Assembly (NCBI RefSeq): GCF_008933115.1
Contig: NZ_WBVO01000002.1
Coordinates: forward strand, 292,297-356,296
DNA: 64,000 bases
Direction: 5' to 3'
From: Phaeocystidibacter luteus
GTDB lineage: Bacteria; Bacteroidota; Bacteroidia; Flavobacteriales; Schleiferiaceae
The position numbers and the translations under genes are program-made. Of this stretch, positions 44,811 to 54,021 are shown in pieces (position 1 is the stretch's first letter; each line of letters opens with the position of its first letter). The notes under the pieces are model-generated. The model saw only the letters and a list, made by a program, of their open reading frames with translations, ran no database searches and was not told where the DNA came from.

Positions 44811-45509
44811 TTAACAAGAGCAGAAAGTGATGACCACAATCTTGAGTCCGATGTATTCAGACAACAAGATCTCTAGGTGAACCGAAGTCTGTTCCTCCAA
44901 CCTCTGCATCTCTCGATTAATCGCATCGGTTTGAGAATGATCGGCTTCAACCATCTTTTGATGTAAGCGCTCATACTTGGAGTCGTAGAGAGCAGATAGT
45001 TTTTCAAATTCAGTCCAGAAATTCTCGATTCCCTCATTACTTGCATGAGATTGAATGGAATATTCACAGAGTTCGGCAGATAGAGTGGCAGTTCGCGTAG
45101 GGGGCGAATACAACCAATCCAAATCGTCGGCATCCACTTCCGATAAGATTTGATCGCCCCACAGATAGCTCCAATCGATTGTGTTCGCTATTGAAAATGA
45201 CTGTATTGAATCGATGTGTATGGAATCCTCAACGACGAGAAGATAGAGGGTATCCATCCAGGGAACGTGTGTGTACTCGACAAGCTCCTTGTGAAAGTGA
45301 AAGTATTCCTGGTTGGGGCGTGGGTCCAGGTAATAAGTCAACCATCTCGGCTCATCCATCTTATCCTCCGGTATTCCGGCTGTTGTGTTGATATATGCGC
45401 TTACCACTCCAGCTTTTGTGTTCAGTTCAAATTCGAAGATGGTGGAATTGTACTCGGCACGGACGAGTATGGAGAACAGTAAGGCGAAGAGGACAGCGAC
45501 TGATTTCAT
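44811..45509 (-). CDS. Unrecognised exported protein
   Basis: A 232-aa protein with a signal peptide (MKSVAVLFALLFSILVRAEY). The first two-thirds are mixed beta and acidic (ADDLDWLYSPPTRTATLSAELCEY). The last third is a long charged helix, probably coiled coil (about residues 165-215, FEKLSALYDSKYERLHQKMVE). It ends in a hydrophobic strand with two Cys (VVITFCSC). No named domain is recognised. It is a single-gene unit between a terminator and tRNA-Leu. Confidence 0.6.
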   Translation of the reverse strand: MKSVAVLFALLFSILVRAEYNSTIFEFELNTKAGVVSAYINTTAGIPEDKMDEPRWLTYYLDPRPNQEYFHFHKELVEYTHVPWMDTLYLLVVEDSIHIDSIQSFSIANTIDWSYLWGDQILSEVDADDLDWLYSPPTRTATLSAELCEYSIQSHASNEGIENFWTEFEKLSALYDSKYERLHQKMVEADHSQTDAINREMQRLEEQTSVHLEILLSEYIGLKIVVITFCSC

Positions 45510-45564
45510 GAGGGATGCTTCGTTTCGGAAAGGTAGCCAAGAATCGAGCTACAAAAAAGGGAAT

Positions 45565-45597
45565 AAAAAAAGCCTCCAACATTTCTGTTAGAGGCTT
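45565..45597 (-). terminator. Intrinsic terminator of tRNA-Leu
   Basis: Hairpin AAGCCTC...GAGGCTT (45591-45597 with 45570-45576), with further pairing AACA/TGTT inside, followed by seven T on the minus strand. It starts 4 bases after the tRNA 3' end. Confidence 0.85.
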
Positions 45598-45600
45598 CTG

Positions 45601-45682
45601 TGCGGGCGAAAGGACTCGAACCTTCACACCTTGCGGCACTAGATCCTAAGTCTAGCGTGTCTACCAATTTCACCACGCCCGC
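45601..45682 (-). tRNA. tRNA-Leu (UAG anticodon)
   Basis: An 82-base cloverleaf on the minus strand. The acceptor stem is GCGGGCG / CGCCCGC with discriminator A. The D arm holds GGTAGACAC, the anticodon loop is CTTAGGA (anticodon TAG), and a class II variable arm GCCGCAAGGTGT is typical of leucine tRNAs. The T arm contains GGTTCGAGTCC. CCA is not encoded. It has its own promoter element and terminator, so it is a single-gene transcript. Confidence 0.96.
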
Positions 45683-45697
45683 ATTGCGTTGGGGGTG

Positions 45698-45705
45698 CAA
45701 ATATA
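45698..45705 (-). promoter_or_regulatory. tRNA-Leu promoter, -7 element
   Basis: The minus strand reads TATATTTG, a full TAnnTTTG match, 15 bases before the tRNA 5' end. Confidence 0.6.
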
Positions 45706-45759
45706 TATACTTTCTTATTGTTTGCGCATGAAAATTTAAACTTCCAGCAACAGCTTTGT

Positions 45760-45767
45760 TATTTTTG
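45760..45767 (+). promoter_or_regulatory. Flavin reductase promoter, -7 element
   Basis: TATTTTTG, a full TAnnTTTG match, 20 bases upstream of the ATG at 45788. Confidence 0.45.
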
Positions 45768-45787
45768 GGGTCTTAAACCACAAGAAT

Positions 45788-46690
45788 ATGCTTCGCATAG
45801 ATCCTAAAGAGGTGGAAACCCGCGTGTTGCATGGTCATTTGCTCAGTGCAGTTTCTCCTCGACCAATTGCCCTTGCGAGTACGGTTGACAAAGATGGGAA
45901 CGTAAATCTCAGTCCGTATTCCTTTTTCAACGTGTTCAGTGCAAACCCTCCCGTGGCGATTTTTTCGCCTGCAAGAAGGGTGCGAGACAATACGACAAAG
46001 GATACCCTTGCCAACGTCAAGGAGACGGGCGAAGTGGTTATCAATATCGTGAGCTACGACATGGTGCAGCAAACCAGCCTGTCGTCAACCGAGTATGGAA
46101 CCGAAGTAAACGAGTTCGTTAAGGCTGGGTTTACCGAGGCGCCGAGTGAGATGATTAGTGCTCCGCGAGTTGCTGAATCTCCAGTGCAATTGGAGTGCAA
46201 AGTTCGCGAAGTGGTGAGCCTGGGTGACCATGGCGGAGCCGGAAACTTGGTGATCTGCGAGGTGCTCTTAATGCACATCAACGAAGCCGTTCTCGGTGAG
46301 GATGGAAAGATTGACCAACATAAGATTGATACGGTTGGTCGCCTTGGAAAGAATTGGTACGTTCGAGCCTCAGGAGATGCACTCTTCGAAGTTGAGAAAC
46401 CGCTATCAACATTGGGTATTGGTGTGGATCAGATTCCTAAGAGAATTCGCGACAGCTACATCTTGTCAGGGAATGATCTCGGAAAGCTTGGGAATGTTGA
46501 GAGGCTTCCACTCGATGCAGAGATTGAAGAGTTCTCCACACACCATCGTATTCAGTCTATCATGTCTGAGACAACCGATGGACTTGAGCGACGTGAACTG
46601 CTCCATCATTACGCAAAGGAGCTCTTGGAAGAAGGAAAAGTTGAGAAGGCGTGGAAAGCACTTCTCGTGGACAAATTAAATAGGACATAG
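45788..46690 (+). CDS. Flavin reductase-like (FMN-binding split-barrel) protein
   Basis: A 300-aa protein whose first 200 residues form a flavin reductase-like split barrel: SAVSPRPIALASTVDKDGNVNLSPYSFFNVFSANPPVAIFSP, then TGEVVINIVSYDMVQQ and an internal CKVREVVSLGDHGGAGNLVICEV strand set. It likely binds FMN and reduces it or uses it with NAD(P)H. The final 100 residues are helical (LERRELLHHYAKELLEEG) and specific to the Bacteroidota subgroup. It precedes DUF3127 by one base, a pairing I recall from other members of the phylum. The electron acceptor is unknown. Confidence 0.9.
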   Translation: MLRIDPKEVETRVLHGHLLSAVSPRPIALASTVDKDGNVNLSPYSFFNVFSANPPVAIFSPARRVRDNTTKDTLANVKETGEVVINIVSYDMVQQTSLSSTEYGTEVNEFVKAGFTEAPSEMISAPRVAESPVQLECKVREVVSLGDHGGAGNLVICEVLLMHINEAVLGEDGKIDQHKIDTVGRLGKNWYVRASGDALFEVEKPLSTLGIGVDQIPKRIRDSYILSGNDLGKLGNVERLPLDAEIEEFSTHHRIQSIMSETTDGLERRELLHHYAKELLEEGKVEKAWKALLVDKLNRT

Positions 46691-46691
46691 A

Positions 46692-47060
46692 ATGGAATTG
46701 ACAGGAACAGTCAAAAAGGTATTCGACGAGCAGCAAATTAGCGCGAGCTTCAAAAAGCGCGAGTTGGTCATCACAACAGAGGATCGTTACCCTCAAACCA
46801 TCTTGATTGAGTTTACGCAAGACAATACAAGCTTGCTTGACCCAATCAAGGAAGGACAGCGTGTAACGGCTTCAATCAACATCCGTGGGCGCGAATGGCA
46901 AAGCCCTAAGGGAGACATAAAGTATTTCGTGAGCCTACAAGGCTGGAAGATTGATGTTGATCAACCAGGTGGTGGTGCTTCGCAAGAGGAGCCGCCAATG
47001 GATAGCTACACAGCTGCTGATTTCCCTGCAGACGACCAAGAAGACGATTTGCCTTTCTAA
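46692..47060 (+). CDS. DUF3127 OB-fold-like protein with SSB-like acidic tail
   Basis: A 122-aa protein matching DUF3127 (MELTGTVKKVFDEQQISASFKKRELVITTEDRYPQ, INIRGREWQSPKGDIKYFVSLQGWKI). The beta-barrel pattern resembles single-stranded DNA-binding OB folds. A flexible linker rich in Gly, Glu and Pro follows, then DDQEDDLPF at the very end. That tip is like the DDDIPF tip of SSB, which docks repair and replication enzymes. A nucleic-acid or protein-docking role is inferred. It starts one base after the flavin reductase stop and is followed by a strong terminator. Confidence 0.85.
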   Translation: MELTGTVKKVFDEQQISASFKKRELVITTEDRYPQTILIEFTQDNTSLLDPIKEGQRVTASINIRGREWQSPKGDIKYFVSLQGWKIDVDQPGGGASQEEPPMDSYTAADFPADDQEDDLPF

Positions 47061-47080
47061 GCTGAATCGACACGAACTAA

Positions 47081-47119
47081 AAATCCCCCTCAGGCCACAG
47101 GGCAAGAGGGGGATTTTTT
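47081..47119. terminator. Bidirectional intrinsic terminator between DUF3127 and the SPOR protein
   Basis: An 11-bp stem AAATCCCCCTC / GAGGGGGATTT (47081-47091 with 47106-47116), with T-rich sequence on both sides. It serves the two convergent genes. Confidence 0.9.
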
Positions 47120-47136
47120 ATGCAATTGTTTCTCTT

Positions 47137-48270
47137 TTAGAATCGGATAATCCAAGCATTGGTGATCACACTCTTCACGCGCTCAAGGTCGGTCTTGGCA
47201 GCGTTCAGTGTTCCGTAGCTGTTGTACACAACTCTGTAAGTGTTCAAGTCGGCAATAAACACAACTTCGTATTCACCACCTTCTACAACGCGCTGTGCGG
47301 CAAACTCATTAGCCATTTGAGCATTCGGGAAGCTACCAATTACAATGCGCCATTTAGTGTTGGTTGCATCTGGGGTAACTGGTTGACCACCGCGTGACTC
47401 AACAACGTACTCGTTATTCGATTCAGGCTTAGAACGAAGAACTGTAATCTTCTGCTCAAGACTGTCGATGTTGTTATTCATCACCGATAGGATGTTGTAA
47501 AGATCCTCGATTTGGGTGTCGTACTTGCGACGAGCTGTTTCGAGTTCCTGACGCGCCTCTTCTGCTTCTTGTTCTGCAGCTTTCTTCGCAGCCACCAAAT
47601 CGTCATAGTCACCTTGTGGCACTTTGGCCATTGGCTCATGACCATTGATGGAATAGCGAACCCCAATTGAAATTTGACCGAAGTAATCGCTTTCAGCAGC
47701 GCCGCCGCTTTGGGCATCGCCCCAATCGTTGTCAATCATCATAAAGGTCTTGTAGCCCAGAACGACATCAACTTGATTGGCGATAGCGTAGCTTATGCTT
47801 CCACCAAGTGATCCCATAGGGCTGGCAGAATAGGCACCATCAGCTGGCACCTTCGCAATCACTTCGTTTGTGTTGGTATTGTAGGCAATGGATTGAAAGT
47901 AGCTCCAACCGATTGCACCGTCAATAAAGACGGCAAATTTGGATGGTTCATTGGTGAATGCTCCGAGAAGGTCGTACTGAAGCCCGAGTATGCCGGTTAA
48001 ATTCTGATGCTCGAAGTAGTATTCGTTGCCGCCCCCATTAATTGAGGCGAGCGAAGCATCCGTATAGAGACGTAAATCGTCAGTCAATCCATATTGAAGC
48101 GCGAAGCCAACACCCGGACTAAGTCCCTTGGTAGGGTGGTCGAAATCGGTATCTCCAAACATGAGATTGGTGGAGATATAGGAGTGGACGGCCCAGTCTC
48201 CTTTTTGCGCCCATGCTACTGAAGTTCCAAGTCCCATCAGCATGATTAGAGCGAATATTTGTTTCCTCAT
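47137..48270 (-). CDS. Outer-membrane beta-barrel protein with periplasmic coiled coil and SPOR domain
   Basis: A 377-aa protein with a signal peptide (residues 1-21, ending AWAQ). An eight-strand-type barrel follows (about 25-210). A charged coiled coil occupies about 220-280 (LVAAKKAAEQEAEEARQELETARRKYDTQIEDLYNILSVMNNNID), and a C-terminal SPOR domain lies at about 305-377 (KWRIVIGSFPNAQMANEFAAQRV to VITNAWIIRF). SPOR domains bind denuded peptidoglycan strands, so the protein probably tethers the outer membrane to the cell wall, in the manner of OmpA. It is a single-gene unit ended by a bidirectional terminator. Confidence 0.85.
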   Translation of the reverse strand: MRKQIFALIMLMGLGTSVAWAQKGDWAVHSYISTNLMFGDTDFDHPTKGLSPGVGFALQYGLTDDLRLYTDASLASINGGGNEYYFEHQNLTGILGLQYDLLGAFTNEPSKFAVFIDGAIGWSYFQSIAYNTNTNEVIAKVPADGAYSASPMGSLGGSISYAIANQVDVVLGYKTFMMIDNDWGDAQSGGAAESDYFGQISIGVRYSINGHEPMAKVPQGDYDDLVAAKKAAEQEAEEARQELETARRKYDTQIEDLYNILSVMNNNIDSLEQKITVLRSKPESNNEYVVESRGGQPVTPDATNTKWRIVIGSFPNAQMANEFAAQRVVEGGEYEVVFIADLNTYRVVYNSYGTLNAAKTDLERVKSVITNAWIIRF

Positions 48271-48380
48271 AGGTGTGCGTTTCGAACGAAAATAAGGAAT
48301 TGTGCGTCAAGTCCTACGAAATTGTATGTCAGACCTTTCGCTCATTTTTTATCGAGCATGTAGTTTCAGGCTATAATTTG

Positions 48381-48388
48381 TACCTTTG
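48381..48388 (+). promoter_or_regulatory. tig promoter, -7 element
   Basis: TACCTTTG, a full TAnnTTTG match, 57 bases upstream of the tig ATG at 48446. Confidence 0.5.
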
Positions 48389-48445
48389 CGCACCTTTTCG
48401 GAGGGTAATTATCTTGAAAATCAAATTGCTAAGCGAAATAGAGAG

Positions 48446-49795
48446 ATGAATATCACGAAGCGACAGATTGACGACCTAAATGCGGTTGTAACTATTGAAG
48501 TAGCTCCAGAAGATTACGCGGACAAAGTGAAGCAGATCCTTGAGGACTACCGCCGCAACGCTAAAATCCCAGGATTCCGTCCAGGTAAAGTGCCTGCCGG
48601 TATGGTGAAGCGCCAGTACGGTCGCGCTGTGACCATTGACGAAGTTAACAAGCTTCTTCAGAACAGCATCTTCGAGTACATTCAGAAAGAAGAACTCGAC
48701 ATCCTTGGCAATCCATTGCCTGTAACTAAAACAGATATCGATTGGGAAGCTAACGCGCCTATCGAATTTGAGTTTGAATTGGGAATCACTCCTCAGTTCG
48801 ACCTTCCTATCAACAAAAAGTCAAAAGTGCCGTACTACGCTATTAAGGTAGACGACAAGGCGGTTGACAACGAAGTTGAAGCACTTACTCGTCGCTACGG
48901 CAAGATGAGCGAGCCAGAAACTGCTGAGCTCGAAGACATCGCCTACGGTACATTCGCTCAAGTTGATGCTGATGGAAACATCGTAGAAGGTGGTTTCAAC
49001 AAAGAAGCACGTTTTGCTTTCAAAGAGCTCAAGACTAAGAAGAAGCAAGGTGAAGCCATGAAGCTTTCAGCCGGCGATTCTATGGACATCGTTCCATCAA
49101 AGGATTTCGTAGCTGACTTCAACGTAACCGGTATTCTTGAGGTGTCAGCTGACGATCTTAAGAAAATGGATGGTGTGCGTTTCACCCTTTCAAACATTTA
49201 CCGAATTGAGCCTGCTGAAATGAACCAGGAGTTGTTCGACAAGGTGTTCGGCGAAGGTGTTGTGACTTCAGAAGAAGAGCTTCGTACCAAACTCAGCGAA
49301 GAGATGGCGAAGATGTACGTTCAAGAAACGGACAACTACTTCCTCAACTCTGTGAGCGATATGCTTATGGATAAGGTCGATTTCGAACTTCCAGTTGCCT
49401 TCCTTAAAAAGTGGATGCGTACTGCGGGAGAGAAAGAGCTTTCTGAGCAAGAAGTAGAAGACCAATGGGAGAACACTTCTAAAGGTCTCAAGTGGCAGCT
49501 CATCGAGAACAAGTTGGTGAAAGATAACCACCTACACGTTCACAAAGAGGAGCTTGAAGATTATGCAGCTGGATACGTGCGTCAGCAAATGGCGCAATTC
49601 GGACAGCAGAATATCGAAGACGAGCAGGTGAAAACTATCGCTCAAAGCTTGATTCAAGATGAAGAGCAGTCTCGTGGTATGTCTGACCGCATCCTCAACC
49701 AAAAAATGACCGCCTTCTTCAAAGAAAATTTGAAGCTTGACGAGAAAGCCGTTTCGTATGATGAATTTGTTAAATTGGTGAACGAACAAAAGTGA
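48446..49795 (+). CDS. tig: Trigger factor
   Basis: A 449-aa ribosome-bound chaperone. The ribosome-binding motif GFRPGKVP (residues 43-50) lies in the N-terminal domain. The middle part occupies the place of the PPIase domain (about 150-250) but is poorly conserved, as is usual in this phylum. The C-terminal helical arms follow. The ATG at 48446 (MNITKRQIDDL) is chosen as the family start; an upstream ATG at 48386 falls within the promoter region. clpP and clpX follow, the classic order tig-clpP-clpX. Confidence 0.95.
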   Translation: MNITKRQIDDLNAVVTIEVAPEDYADKVKQILEDYRRNAKIPGFRPGKVPAGMVKRQYGRAVTIDEVNKLLQNSIFEYIQKEELDILGNPLPVTKTDIDWEANAPIEFEFELGITPQFDLPINKKSKVPYYAIKVDDKAVDNEVEALTRRYGKMSEPETAELEDIAYGTFAQVDADGNIVEGGFNKEARFAFKELKTKKKQGEAMKLSAGDSMDIVPSKDFVADFNVTGILEVSADDLKKMDGVRFTLSNIYRIEPAEMNQELFDKVFGEGVVTSEEELRTKLSEEMAKMYVQETDNYFLNSVSDMLMDKVDFELPVAFLKKWMRTAGEKELSEQEVEDQWENTSKGLKWQLIENKLVKDNHLHVHKEELEDYAAGYVRQQMAQFGQQNIEDEQVKTIAQSLIQDEEQSRGMSDRILNQKMTAFFKENLKLDEKAVSYDEFVKLVNEQK

Positions 49796-49828
49796 GAATC
49801 ACTCGTTCGTTATCAGTAAAACAAACAC

Positions 49829-50503
49829 ATGGATTTCGGTAAAGAGTTTAAGAAATACGCTACGAAGCACCAGGGGATCCAAAGCATGTACGTCGACCAA
49901 TACGTCGATGCGTCGCTTACCCCATATATCATTGAAGAACGTCAGTTGAACGTTGCGCAAATGGACGTTTTCTCGCGCTTGATGATGGATCGCATCATCT
50001 TTCTAGGCACGGGAATCAATGACCAAATTGCCAACATCGTTCAAGCACAGCTGTTGTTCTTGGAGTCAGCTGATGCCAAGAAAGACATTCAGATCTACAT
50101 GAATTCACCAGGTGGATCTGTGTACGCTGGGCTTGGTATCTACGACACAATGCAGGTTGTTTCGCCAGACGTAGCTACAATTTGTACAGGTATGGCCGCC
50201 TCAATGGCCGCAGTTCTCCTTTGCGCTGGAACAGATGGAAAGCGTACTGCACTTCCACATTCTCGCGTTATGATTCACCAGCCTATGGGCGGTGCACAAG
50301 GTCAAGCTTCCGATATGGAAATTACCCTAAAGGAAATCCTCAAGCTCAAGTCTGAGCTCTACGAGATCATTTCCAAGCATTCAGGTAAGCCAATGGACGA
50401 AGTTGAGCGCGATAGCGATCGCGACTATTGGATGACTGCCAAAGAGGCGAAAGAGTACGGAATGATTGATGAAGTCCTCGTTACTAAGAAGGCTTCAAAA
50501 TAA
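49829..50503 (+). CDS. clpP: ATP-dependent Clp protease proteolytic subunit
   Basis: A 224-aa serine protease that forms the tetradecameric barrel of ClpXP. The catalytic Ser lies in CTGMAASMAAVLL and the His in RVMIHQPMGGAQG; the catalytic Asp is in the ERDSDRDYWM region. Length is normal, with an N-terminal extension of about 20 residues that may be processed. It lies 33 bases after tig and 48 before clpX, giving one operon of protein quality-control genes. Confidence 0.97.
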   Translation: MDFGKEFKKYATKHQGIQSMYVDQYVDASLTPYIIEERQLNVAQMDVFSRLMMDRIIFLGTGINDQIANIVQAQLLFLESADAKKDIQIYMNSPGGSVYAGLGIYDTMQVVSPDVATICTGMAASMAAVLLCAGTDGKRTALPHSRVMIHQPMGGAQGQASDMEITLKEILKLKSELYEIISKHSGKPMDEVERDSDRDYWMTAKEAKEYGMIDEVLVTKKASK

Positions 50504-50551
50504 TATCGAATTGGTCATACCACGGTTTCACTAAATTCGTAAATCGAGTAT

Positions 50552-51796
50552 ATGAAGGAAAAAGAAAACTTGAGTTGTTCGTTTTGTGGGCGCGATAAAA
50601 AGGATACTAACATCCTAATCGCTGGTATCAATGGTCATATCTGTGATCAATGTATCCTACAAGCGTACAACATAGTTTCCGAAGAACTCGAAACGAAAGA
50701 AGCAGAAGATCTCGGTGAAGGTCTGAAGCTCGTGAAGCCGAAAGAGATCAAGAAGTTTCTCGACGATTATGTGATTGGACAGGATGACGCCAAAAAGGTC
50801 CTTTCTGTCGCTGTCTACAACCACTACAAGCGCCTGCTAAACGGTGCCAAAAAGGAGGACGTAGAGCTCGAGAAATCTAACATCGTATTAGTTGGTGAAA
50901 CGGGCACGGGGAAAACTCTCCTTGCCCGTACCATCGCCAAAATGCTGAATGTTCCATTTACTATTGTCGACGCAACCGTTCTTACCGAAGCGGGCTACGT
51001 TGGCGAAGACGTGGAAAGCATTCTTACCCGTCTACTTCAAGCTGCGAATTACGATACGAAAGCTGCTGAGCGCGGTATCGTGTTCATCGATGAAGTAGAT
51101 AAAATCGCTCGTAAGTCTGACAATCCTTCTATCACGCGCGACGTGAGCGGTGAAGGGGTTCAGCAAGCTCTTCTCAAACTACTTGAAGGTTCTAAAGTGA
51201 ATGTTCCGCCTCAAGGTGGACGCAAGCACCCGGATCAGAAGTTTATTGAGATCGATACCAAGAACATTCTATTTATCGCAGGTGGTGCATTTGACGGAAT
51301 CAAGCGTCACATCGCCAATCGCCTCAACACTTCTACTGTAGGTTTCCAGGCAAGCAGCGATAGAAAGAACGTAAATGAAGATGAGTACCTCAAGTACATC
51401 ATTCCTCAAGACCTTAAGACCTTTGGATTGATCCCAGAGCTTATTGGTCGTATGCCAGTGCTTACGTATTTGAATCCGCTGGACGCCGACGCGATGCGCA
51501 AAATCCTCACCGAGCCGAAGAACGCTCTCATGAAACAGTATGAGAAGTTGTTTGAGCTTGATAATGTTGAACTGAAGCTTGAAGATTCTGCCCTCGACTT
51601 CATCGTGGAAAAGGCAAATGAATCTAAGCTCGGCGCACGTGGATTGAGAGGCATCTGCGAAACCATCTTCAACGACGCAATGTTCGAGTTGCCAAGTGAA
51701 ACCGAAGAAGGTGGACAGGTGTTGATTGTGGATAGAGCTTACGCCGAGAAGCAATACGCAAAGCTCGGAGGTGCAAAGCTCAAAGCAGCTAGCTAA
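50552..51796 (+). CDS. clpX: ATP-dependent Clp protease ATP-binding subunit ClpX
   Basis: A 414-aa AAA+ unfoldase feeding ClpP. The N-terminal zinc-binding domain has Cys9, Cys12, Cys31 and Cys34 (CSFC, CDQC). Walker A is GETGTGKT (115-122), the pore loop contains GYVG, and Walker B is [11 protein letters not shown]. The ClpP-docking loop has IGRMPV after LIPEL. Length and motifs are standard. It converges with folA. Confidence 0.98.
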   Translation: MKEKENLSCSFCGRDKKDTNILIAGINGHICDQCILQAYNIVSEELETKEAEDLGEGLKLVKPKEIKKFLDDYVIGQDDAKKVLSVAVYNHYKRLLNGAKKEDVELEKSNIVLVGETGTGKTLLARTIAKMLNVPFTIVDATVLTEAGYVGEDVESILTRLLQAANYDTKAAERGIVFIDEVDKIARKSDNPSITRDVSGEGVQQALLKLLEGSKVNVPPQGGRKHPDQKFIEIDTKNILFIAGGAFDGIKRHIANRLNTSTVGFQASSDRKNVNEDEYLKYIIPQDLKTFGLIPELIGRMPVLTYLNPLDADAMRKILTEPKNALMKQYEKLFELDNVELKLEDSALDFIVEKANESKLGARGLRGICETIFNDAMFELPSETEEGGQVLIVDRAYAEKQYAKLGGAKLKAAS

Positions 51797-51802
51797 TTTC
51801 CC

Positions 51803-52297
51803 TTATTTCTTTCTCTCGTATCGAGTAATGGTGAAGTCTTGAGCATGTCGCTCATCCTTCGCATGATACTCCTCGTTGACAACTTCCCATTCATTCCTAT
51901 CGATTTCCGGGAAGTAGGCATCGCCGCCACCAAACGTGTGGTGAATGTGCGTGATTTCAAGTCGGGATGCATAAGGCATCGCCAACTTATAAATCTGAGC
52001 ACCTCCTACGATGAATGGCTGGTCGTCTTCTTTGACCAACTCAATCGCTTCTTCCATGGAATGGACAACAGAAATTCCTTCTGCGGAATAGCCTTCCTTG
52101 CGAGTAATAACAACGTTATGTCGCTTAGGTAGCGGTTTTGCGTTGATGGAATCGAAGGTCTTTCTCCCCATGATTACAGCGTGACCCTTGGTTGAGCGCA
52201 CGAAGTGTTTCATATCATCCGGAAGGTTCCAGATGAGGTCGTTGTCCGCTCCAAGCGTATTCTGTTCGTCTATTGCTGCAATGAGGGTTAGAATCAT
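51803..52297 (-). CDS. folA: Dihydrofolate reductase
   Basis: A 164-aa NADPH-dependent enzyme regenerating tetrahydrofolate. Typical pieces are MILTLIAAIDEQNTLGADNDLIWNLPDDMKHF, GHAVIMGRKTFDSI, LPKRHNVVITR and FIVGGAQIYKLAMPYA. Its stop lies 6 bases from that of convergent clpX. It is the last gene of a run thyA-hypothetical-folA, which fits since thymidylate synthase makes dihydrofolate. Confidence 0.97.
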   Translation of the reverse strand: MILTLIAAIDEQNTLGADNDLIWNLPDDMKHFVRSTKGHAVIMGRKTFDSINAKPLPKRHNVVITRKEGYSAEGISVVHSMEEAIELVKEDDQPFIVGGAQIYKLAMPYASRLEITHIHHTFGGGDAYFPEIDRNEWEVVNEEYHAKDERHAQDFTITRYERKK

Positions 52298-52301
52298 GTC
52301 G

Positions 52302-53063
52302 TCAATCCATTGATTTGTTGGCTCGAACCTTTTGTTCCGATTCGTCTTTTGGAAGAACTGCGCGAAGCGGTGTGTATTGAAGCAGGCGAGGGTCGTACTT
52401 CACAATCCATTGGCCTGATTCGTCAGGCAATGCAGCTTCGATAACTTCCAGATTCTTCAAAAGTAAGTCATTCCACTCTCGGTATGACTTGGGCGAGAAG
52501 GTGATGCAGTTTATTTCGCCGTTCTCATCCGTTCTTATCAACCAGCGCAGGCTGTCAGGCACATTGAGAGCCTGCTCTTGAAAGAAGGACGTCAACGCTT
52601 TAGAAGCGGAGTGAGAATCTTCCAGTGGACGAACGTTGAGCTTTCCTCGAACACAACATCCCAAGGGCTGATCAACCGTATAGGATACAGCCAGAATATC
52701 ATGCGTATACTCCTCAATTGGCAAGGCGTAGAGAATCCCTTCGACCTGACTCGAAAAGACATCCGAATTAGATTCAATAATCTCTACCGATTTCACGATG
52801 GACGTGTCAAACGTGATCAGGAAGCGGCACTGGCCGTTGACGATTACGTCAGACTCTTTGTTTTCTTCGAGAAGTCTGTCGTAAATGTATTCATCCAGCG
52901 CAGACCTGAAATCTGTAATCGTATCAGAATCTGAATAGCCCTTGATAATCGGATATCCGGAGTACACAGTTTGAGAAGATCCGGTTGTAAATCGGTGTCC
53001 ACCCTGTCCGAAGCTCGAACAGGAAAGTGCAATCAAAAAACCGATGAGAGCGATGCGAGACAT
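52302..53063 (-). CDS. Unrecognised exported protein between thyA and folA
   Basis: A 253-aa protein with a signal peptide ([20 protein letters not shown]). The body is mixed alpha/beta with repeated segments like energy-transducer or TonB C-terminal type strands (VIVNGQCRFLITFDTSIVKSVEII; ENGEINCITFSPKSYREWNDLLLKNLEVIEAALP). Both resemble the 'x-V-x-F-x-V-x-x-x-G-x-I' pattern, which hints at two degenerate copies of one fold. A CC pair lies mid-chain (LGCCVRGK). It overlaps thyA's stop by one base and ends 4 bases before folA, so it is embedded in a folate operon despite being exported. No family is recognised. Confidence 0.65.
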   Translation of the reverse strand: MSRIALIGFLIALSCSSFGQGGHRFTTGSSQTVYSGYPIIKGYSDSDTITDFRSALDEYIYDRLLEENKESDVIVNGQCRFLITFDTSIVKSVEIIESNSDVFSSQVEGILYALPIEEYTHDILAVSYTVDQPLGCCVRGKLNVRPLEDSHSASKALTSFFQEQALNVPDSLRWLIRTDENGEINCITFSPKSYREWNDLLLKNLEVIEAALPDESGQWIVKYDPRLLQYTPLRAVLPKDESEQKVRANKSMD

Positions 53064-53944
53064 TATACGGCCACTTGTGCTTTGATGTGAGGATGTGGAT
53101 CGTATCCTTCGATAGCAAAATCGTCAAACTTGAAGTCGAGGATATCCTTTACATCAGGATTCACTACCAGTTTAGGAAGCGCTCTGAACTCACGGCTCAA
53201 TTGCTCGTTTACCTGGTCGATGTGATTGGTATAAATGTGGGCATCACCCAATGTGTGCACAAAATCACCTACTTCTAGATTGCACACCTGCGCAATCATG
53301 TGGGTGAGCATCGCATAGCTTGCGATATTGAACGGAACACCTAGGAAGATGTCGGCACTACGTTGGTACAGCTGGCAGCTTAGTTTCCCATCAGCTACAT
53401 AGAATTGGAAGAAAGCGTGGCACGGTGGGAGGGCCATGTCTTGAATCATTCCTGGGTTCCATGCTGAAACGATGATGCGACGACTATCCGGATTGTTCTT
53501 AATCTGGTTGATTACGCCCATCAATTGGTCGATGGTTTCGCCATTTGGCGCAGGCCATGACCTCCACTGGTAGCCGTAAACGGGACCAAGGTCGCCCCAC
53601 TTTTCAGCAAACGCCTCATCTTCGGCAACGCGCTGAGCGAACTCCTTGATGGATTCGCCTTTGTACTCCTCGGACTTCTCGAACTTTGCGAAAGGCCAAT
53701 CATCCCAAATGCGTACACCGTTTTGGTCCAAATAGCGAATGTTCGTATCGCCTTGTATGAACCAAAGGAGCTCGTGCAGAATCGACTTGATGTGAAGCTT
53801 CTTTGTGGTGATGAGTGGGAAGCCCTCTTGAAGGTTGAATCGCATTTGATAACCAAATACGCTAACTGTTCCGGTGCCCGTGCGGTCGTCTTTGCGAACG
53901 CCATTTTCGAGCACATGCTTCATGAGGTCGTGGTACTGCTTCAT
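53063..53944 (-). CDS. thyA: Thymidylate synthase
   Basis: A 293-aa enzyme converting dUMP to dTMP with methylene-tetrahydrofolate. The catalytic Cys is in [13 protein letters not shown]. The folate and dUMP contacts [19 protein letters not shown] and [12 protein letters not shown] are intact, and it ends [22 protein letters not shown] ([18 protein letters not shown]). An insert around residues 88-118 makes it longer than the E. coli form, as in several Gram-positive forms. TAATG overlap couples it to the next gene. Confidence 0.98.
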   Translation of the reverse strand: MKQYHDLMKHVLENGVRKDDRTGTGTVSVFGYQMRFNLQEGFPLITTKKLHIKSILHELLWFIQGDTNIRYLDQNGVRIWDDWPFAKFEKSEEYKGESIKEFAQRVAEDEAFAEKWGDLGPVYGYQWRSWPAPNGETIDQLMGVINQIKNNPDSRRIIVSAWNPGMIQDMALPPCHAFFQFYVADGKLSCQLYQRSADIFLGVPFNIASYAMLTHMIAQVCNLEVGDFVHTLGDAHIYTNHIDQVNEQLSREFRALPKLVVNPDVKDILDFKFDDFAIEGYDPHPHIKAQVAV

Positions 53945-54021
53945 AATCGAATTTCTCCCTTAAATCACCATTGAACTTAGGGATGAAATATACAAAATGA
54001 GGTGTGTTGTTCGACCAGAAA

